Shown here piece after piece: positions 60,528 to 64,000 of a DNA stretch of 64,000 nucleotides. Source of the DNA: Lachnospiraceae bacterium MA2020 (GTDB lineage: Bacteria; Bacillota; Clostridia; Lachnospirales; Lachnospiraceae); assembly GCA_000746015.1 (NCBI GenBank), contig JQKK01000015.1:1-64000 (forward strand), written 5' to 3'. Made by a program: the position numbers and the translations under genes. The notes beneath the pieces are model-generated. The model searched no databases and had not been told where the DNA came from. It saw only the letters and a program-made list of their open reading frames with translations. The first letter of the stretch is position 1. The number at the start of each line of letters is the position of its first letter.

Positions 60528-61424
60528 TCACCCTTTAACTGAACCAACCATAATTCCGCTGTCAAAATACTTTTGGAAAAACGGGTACATTATAAGTAAC
60601 GGTAAGCTCGATATAATAATCGTTGCATACTTCAGCAATTCTGCGAGCTGCGCTCTTGCTGCTGTGCTCTGCATATCAGCGATCATTCCTGACTCAGGCT
60701 GATTTTGTATAAGGATTGAACGAAGCACCAGCTGCAACGGCTGCTTTGATGCATCATTTATGTAGATCATCGCATCAAAATAGCTGTTCCACATGCCTAC
60801 AAACTGCCAAAGTGCCAATACTGTGATCACCGGCATACATACCGGCATTAATATTTTTACAAAAAACACTATGTCATCAGCTCCATCAACCTCAGCTGCT
60901 TCTCTTAGCTCAGATGGGATATTCTGGTAATAAGTCCGGGCAATTATCATATTCCATACGCTGAAAGAACCCGGTAGGATTACCGCCCACATAGTGTTAA
61001 GAAGTCCCATATTACTGATAAGAAGATATGTAGGGATAAGGCCGCCGCCAAAAAACATTGTTATCACAAATATTACGTTGAAGAATCCCTTACCTTTAAA
61101 ATCTTTTCTTGACATCGGGTATGCTGCCAGTAAAGTTACTCCAACAGAGATTGTGGTAAAAAGTACAGAATATACAATAGCATTTCTAAAGCCTGTCCAA
61201 ATCTGCGGATTTGTAAGTACTCTCTCATACGCCGTTGTCGTCCACTTACTTAAGTCAAAGGTTATTCCACTGTTTTGCAGCGTCACAGGATCCATAAATG
61301 AAGCTACGACTATATATATGATCGGAACTATGATAGCAAGAACAAAAATTGCTAAAAATGTAAAGCCACCACCAAGCAGAATTTTATCTGAAAGCGGAAT
61401 ATGTCTGAATTTTCTTTTTCTCAT
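60528..61424 (-). CDS. carbohydrate ABC permease, LplC/YtcP-like
   Basis: 298 aa, six membrane helices and the CUT1 EAA-type loop ELREAAEVDGADDIVFFVKI with the following PVCMP. N-terminus with basic residues (RKRKFRHIP). The start 61424 follows AAAGGA by 7 bases and leaves a 1-bp gap to the partner permease. No ATPase gene is near; these importers usually share a distant MsmK-type ATPase. Confidence 0.92.
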   Translation of the reverse strand: MRKRKFRHIPLSDKILLGGGFTFLAIFVLAIIVPIIYIVVASFMDPVTLQNSGITFDLSKWTTTAYERVLTNPQIWTGFRNAIVYSVLFTTISVGVTLLAAYPMSRKDFKGKGFFNVIFVITMFFGGGLIPTYLLISNMGLLNTMWAVILPGSFSVWNMIIARTYYQNIPSELREAAEVDGADDIVFFVKILMPVCMPVITVLALWQFVGMWNSYFDAMIYINDASKQPLQLVLRSILIQNQPESGMIADMQSTAARAQLAELLKYATIIISSLPLLIMYPFFQKYFDSGIMVGSVKG

Positions 61425-61425
61425 A

Positions 61426-62319
61426 TCAGAGTCCTTTCCCGTCATTCATCTTTGAAACGACCTTGTTTACTATAAGTAGAAGTATGACATTTATAACTGT
61501 ATTAAAAAGTCCTACTGCAGTCGAAAAGCTGTAATCACCATCAAGAAGACCTTTTTTGTAAACATATGTCGCTATGATCTCTGAGCTTGCAAGATTGAGA
61601 TCTGTCTGAAGGGCATATGCCTTCTCAAAGCCGATACTCATTATGTTTCCAGCCTGAAGTATAAACTGTATAACAACCATATCCTTTATAGCAGGCCACT
61701 CAACTACCTTTATCTGCTGCCAGAGGTTCGCGCCATCCATGACTGCTGCCTCGCGAAGCTCCTGACTTGCTCCTGCAAGTGCCGCTGTGTACATGATTGA
61801 TGCCCATCCTGCTCCCTGCCATATTCCTGAAGCTATGTAGATGGAGCGAAACGCTCCTGGCATTGTCATGAAGTTTATTTGTGAGCCAAGCACCTGATTA
61901 ACAGGACCTGTAACGGAAAGAAGTATCCTTACCAATCCACATAAAACTATTACTGATATGAAATTAGGAAGGTACAGAATAGTCTGAAGCTTTTGTCTGA
62001 GTCCTATACTACGGATACGATTAAGTATCAATGCCAATATGATTGGAATCGGAAATCCCCATGCCAGACCAAATATACTGAGTTTCAAAGTGTTGGCTAA
62101 ATAACTCAAGAAATCCGGTGAAGAAAGAAACCTCTGAAAATACTTTAATCCTACCCATCGGCTCCCAAATATTCCTCTTATCGGATTATAGTCCATAAAT
62201 CCGATAAGTATGCCGCCCATTGGTATGTACTTAAATATGATTGTCAGAAGTAATGCAGGCATCAAAAATATCAGATACAGCTGCCAATGCTTTTTGACGT
62301 AAACAAGCGTTTTACCCAT
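61426..62319 (-). CDS. carbohydrate ABC permease, LplB-like
   Basis: 297 aa with six membrane helices and the EAA loop ELREAAVMDGANLWQQIKVVEWP (residues ~190-212, quoted in part as known signature). N-terminal MGKTLVYVKKHWQLYL is typical of LplB. First gene of the operon, 52 bp downstream of the promoter region. Pairs with the permease downstream. Confidence 0.92.
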   Translation of the reverse strand: MGKTLVYVKKHWQLYLIFLMPALLLTIIFKYIPMGGILIGFMDYNPIRGIFGSRWVGLKYFQRFLSSPDFLSYLANTLKLSIFGLAWGFPIPIILALILNRIRSIGLRQKLQTILYLPNFISVIVLCGLVRILLSVTGPVNQVLGSQINFMTMPGAFRSIYIASGIWQGAGWASIMYTAALAGASQELREAAVMDGANLWQQIKVVEWPAIKDMVVIQFILQAGNIMSIGFEKAYALQTDLNLASSEIIATYVYKKGLLDGDYSFSTAVGLFNTVINVILLLIVNKVVSKMNDGKGL

Positions 62320-62335
62320 AATGTTACCTACCTTT

Positions 62336-62508
62336 TACATTTGCACAACTGCTGCTGTGCTTCTGGATAGAATCATATTTTATAATTGTGCATTTGTCAA
62401 CCTAATTTGTATGTTTGCACATCTTTTTATGAATTATTAACAGTAGTCCTCTTTTGAATTTGTTACATTTGACCTATTGTCTCATAAATTATTTTACATT
62501 TGACACAC
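62336..62508 (+). promoter_or_regulatory. five repeated operator-like motifs in the divergent region
   Basis: Copies of T(A/G)(C/T)(A/G)TTTG(C/T/A)(C/A) type start at 62336 (TACATTTGCACAAC), 62389 (TGCATTTGTCAACC), 62410 (TATGTTTGCACATC), 62464 (TACATTTGACCTAT) and 62495 (TACATTTGACACAC), all in the same orientation. They surround both promoters and are good candidates for binding by the LacI-family regulator. Confidence 0.5.
62372..62400 (-). promoter_or_regulatory. sigma-A promoter of the importer/GH32 operon
   Basis: TTGACA, 17 bp, TATGAT on the minus strand: only one mismatch to consensus. It overlaps an operator-like copy at 62389, so the regulator could block it. Confidence 0.85.
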
Positions 62509-62517
62509 AATGTAAAA
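62492..62517. promoter_or_regulatory. palindrome overlapping the lacI promoter
   Basis: TTTTACATT-N8-AATGTAAAA, a perfect 9-bp inverted repeat across the -35 and spacer of the lacI promoter. It is a likely autoregulatory operator. Confidence 0.6.
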
Positions 62518-62528
62518 TAGCTTAAAAT
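62500..62528 (+). promoter_or_regulatory. sigma-A promoter of the lacI-type gene
   Basis: TTGACA (62500-62505), 17 bp, TAAAAT (62523-62528). The start codon is 31 bp further on. Confidence 0.8.
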
Positions 62529-62558
62529 TAATCCATAATCAGAAACGGGGATACGAAT

Positions 62559-63629
62559 ATGAACACACGAGTAACAATACAGGACATTGCAGATGCCTTA
62601 AATCTATCAAGAAACACAGTTTCAAAGGCAATAAATAATACCGGGACTATTGCAGACTCCACAAGAGATCTTGTCTTAAACAAGGCTGCAGAGATGGGAT
62701 ACAAACAATTTTCATATATAGATATCAAATCAAAGAAAATTAAAGAAACCGGTAAAAACACCAATTTATCGATGGAACTTGCTTTTATCACCACTTCAAG
62801 GCTTGACAGTGCACACTTTGGCTCCACCATGATCGATAAAATACAGCATGAGCTCTCAGAGATAGGATGCTCTCTCACCATATACAGGGTGCTTCCATCA
62901 GAGATTGAAGAATGCAGGCTCCCACTGAGCCTTAGCCTTGAGCGCATTTCCGGCATTTTCTGTGCAGAAGTTTTCAACATACCCTACTGCCGGATGCTTG
63001 CTTCACTGGATACACCCGTACTATTTATCGATTCTCCATGTATAATGAGTGAAGAACCGCTTAAATCCGATATCCTGCTTATGGATAATGAATCCTATTC
63101 ATATTCACTTATAAAAGACTTTAAGGACAAAGGTTATGCGCAAGTAGGATTTGTTGGAGACATATATCACTGCCGTTCTTTCTATGAGAGATATACGTCA
63201 TTTAGAAATGCATTGGATTTTTGGGGACTTGAATTTAATAAAGATTTTTGTATGACCGGTACCGAAGGCAGAGCTTATGCTGAAAGGACTGTAAACTATC
63301 AGGACTATATACTGGAGAGCATTAAAAACATGAAAAAGCTCCCGGATATGTTTATCTGTGCAAATGACTTTGTTGCATTTGACCTGATGAGAGCTCTAAG
63401 ACAACTAAATATCACAGTCCCGGATGATGTAATGATCTGTGGTTTTGATAATTCTCACGAATCCACGCTCGTCATGCCGACACTTACCACAGTGCATATA
63501 CACAGTCAGCTCATGGGGCACGAAGCCGTAGAGCTCCTGCTATCCCGCATAAAAGAGCCTTCGCTGAACTACCGCATAATGCATACCGAGACAAACCTGA
63601 TATATAGAGAGTCAGTCAGGTGGAGCTGA
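62559..63629 (+). CDS. LacI-family transcriptional regulator
   Basis: 356 aa. The DNA-binding domain is TIQDIADALNLSRNTVSKAIN with the hinge-side VLNKAAEMGYK; the C-terminal sugar-binding domain includes VGFVGDIYHCRSFYERY, ICANDFVAFDLMRAL and VMICGFDN. It is the only plus-strand gene of the sugar region and is divergent from the importer operon, so repression of that operon until a fructan-type sugar binds is the natural model. Confidence 0.92.
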   Translation: MNTRVTIQDIADALNLSRNTVSKAINNTGTIADSTRDLVLNKAAEMGYKQFSYIDIKSKKIKETGKNTNLSMELAFITTSRLDSAHFGSTMIDKIQHELSEIGCSLTIYRVLPSEIEECRLPLSLSLERISGIFCAEVFNIPYCRMLASLDTPVLFIDSPCIMSEEPLKSDILLMDNESYSYSLIKDFKDKGYAQVGFVGDIYHCRSFYERYTSFRNALDFWGLEFNKDFCMTGTEGRAYAERTVNYQDYILESIKNMKKLPDMFICANDFVAFDLMRALRQLNITVPDDVMICGFDNSHESTLVMPTLTTVHIHSQLMGHEAVELLLSRIKEPSLNYRIMHTETNLIYRESVRWS

Positions 63630-63636
63630 CAGAAAA

Positions 63637-63671
63637 TACCCTCCTTACTGGTTTGTCCAGTAAAGAGGGTA
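63637..63671. terminator. bidirectional terminator between lacI and tyrS
   Basis: TACCCTC-C-TTACTGG and CCAGTAA-A-GAGGGTA pair over 14 bp with one internal mismatch. It lies between two convergent genes. U-rich sequence after it is weak (CATTTCATT). Confidence 0.75.
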
Positions 63672-63704
63672 CATTTCATTATGACAATCCCTTATTTTTT
63701 GCTA

Positions 63705-64000
63705 TTACACAGTTACTTTCTTAAAGTTCTTCTTTCCTTTACGAACCATGACGCCATCACCAAATGAATCTTTAGTATATGTTGTCTTAACGTCAGTCAC
63801 TTTCTCGTCATTAAAAAGAACGCCGCCCTGCTCTACTGCACGACGTGCTTCACTTCTGGTTGGGCAAAGTCCTGCTGAAACAAGAACCTGAAGAATATCA
63901 ACAACTCCATCCCTGAAGTCCTCTTCCTTAAGAGCAACAGATGGAACATTAGCCATATCTCCGCCGCCGGCAAACAGTGCTCTTGCACCATCCTGAGCCT
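63705..64000 (-). CDS. tyrS: tyrosyl-tRNA synthetase, C-terminal part
   Basis: The frame is open to the window edge and its last ~98 codons are present: ALFAGGGD, then an S4 RNA-binding domain (DILQVLVSAGLCPTRSEARR, EQGGVLFND). This is the C-terminal end of the enzyme that charges tRNA-Tyr; the catalytic part lies beyond 64000. An internal ATG at 63956 is not the start. Confidence 0.9.
   Translation of the reverse strand, partial: AQDGARALFAGGGDMANVPSVALKEEDFRDGVVDILQVLVSAGLCPTRSEARRAVEQGGVLFNDEKVTDVKTTYTKDSFGDGVMVRKGKKNFKKVTV

Noticed and set aside
60994-61455. Plus-strand ORF of 153 codons across the permease genes
   Set aside because: Antisense shadow of membrane-protein codons, which often leave the reverse strand open.
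62528-62980. Minus-strand ORF of 150 codons within the LacI gene
   Set aside because: It opposes a clear helix-turn-helix domain and has no start signals of its own.
63630-63704. T-box element for tyrS
   Set aside because: This is the 3' side of tyrS; any T-box would lie upstream, beyond the window. The structure here is a convergent terminator.

Overview
The window looks like a chromosomal stretch of a motile, low-GC, Gram-positive-type gut or rumen anaerobe, most likely a Lachnospiraceae member of the Butyrivibrio / Pseudobutyrivibrio / Roseburia type. The grounds are a sigma-D-type flagellin gene, a LoaP-like NusG paralogue, HisKA_3 sensing next to sugar ABC transporters, GH32 fructan use, AT-rich intergenic DNA and strong AGGAGG ribosome binding sites. 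The genus is an inference. Almost every gene is on the minus strand, so transcription runs from high to low coordinates.

42-2586: a complete IS21-family element (istA, istB) sits at the downstream end of the glycan locus. 2763-31503: a roughly 29-kb single-direction glycan locus headed by a LoaP-type antiterminator. It starts with an aminotransferase, a heptose set (GmhA, GmhB, a two-domain HldE-like protein, an epimerase), two related radical SAM proteins, a two-subunit transketolase and a methyltransferase. A more AT-rich block follows (14.2-21.1 kb: epimerase, UGM-like flavoprotein, radical SAM, beta-propeller-like protein, TIGR04372-type glycosyltransferase). A third block (2.8-14.2 kb) holds ATP-grasp, Gfo/Idh, DAHP synthase, two paralogous GT2 enzymes, a radical SAM protein, a nucleotidyltransferase-kinase fusion, SIS and HAD proteins. 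The leader before loaP (31504-31811) has an extended -10, a 12-codon leader ORF overlapping a terminator-like hairpin, and two further hairpins.

32081-39181: a surface phosphate-decoration and flagellin region. It has an IspD/TarI-type cytidylyltransferase with a zinc dehydrogenase (likely CDP-polyol synthesis) and two large LicD-family transferases on either side of a flagellin gene with its own sigma-D promoter, structured leader and terminator.

39185-49045: an accessory region with an AAA-ATPase/PD-(D/E)XK protein, an ATPase + TOPRIM gene pair, a three-gene cassette with a P-loop plus TOPRIM-like protein (little described, as far as I can tell), and a SWIM/SNF2 helicase. An imperfect direct repeat of about 40 bp lies on both sides of the two cassettes.

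49134-63629: sugar sensing and uptake. A histidine kinase/response regulator pair is flanked by two membrane-tethered binding proteins of different families. Then come an Rbs-type ABC transporter, a GH32 beta-fructosidase with an LplABC-type oligosaccharide importer, and a divergent LacI regulator with a set of repeated operator-like motifs. The window ends inside tyrS.

The best candidates for undescribed biology are (a) the transketolase + radical SAM + heptose pathway under a LoaP/attenuator leader, (b) the IspD-dehydrogenase-LicD set around flagellin, including a repeated C-terminal domain of the LicD proteins, and (c) the ATPase/TOPRIM-like three-gene cassette at 43.4-45.1 kb. All family calls were made by eye from sequence motifs; no database search was run.
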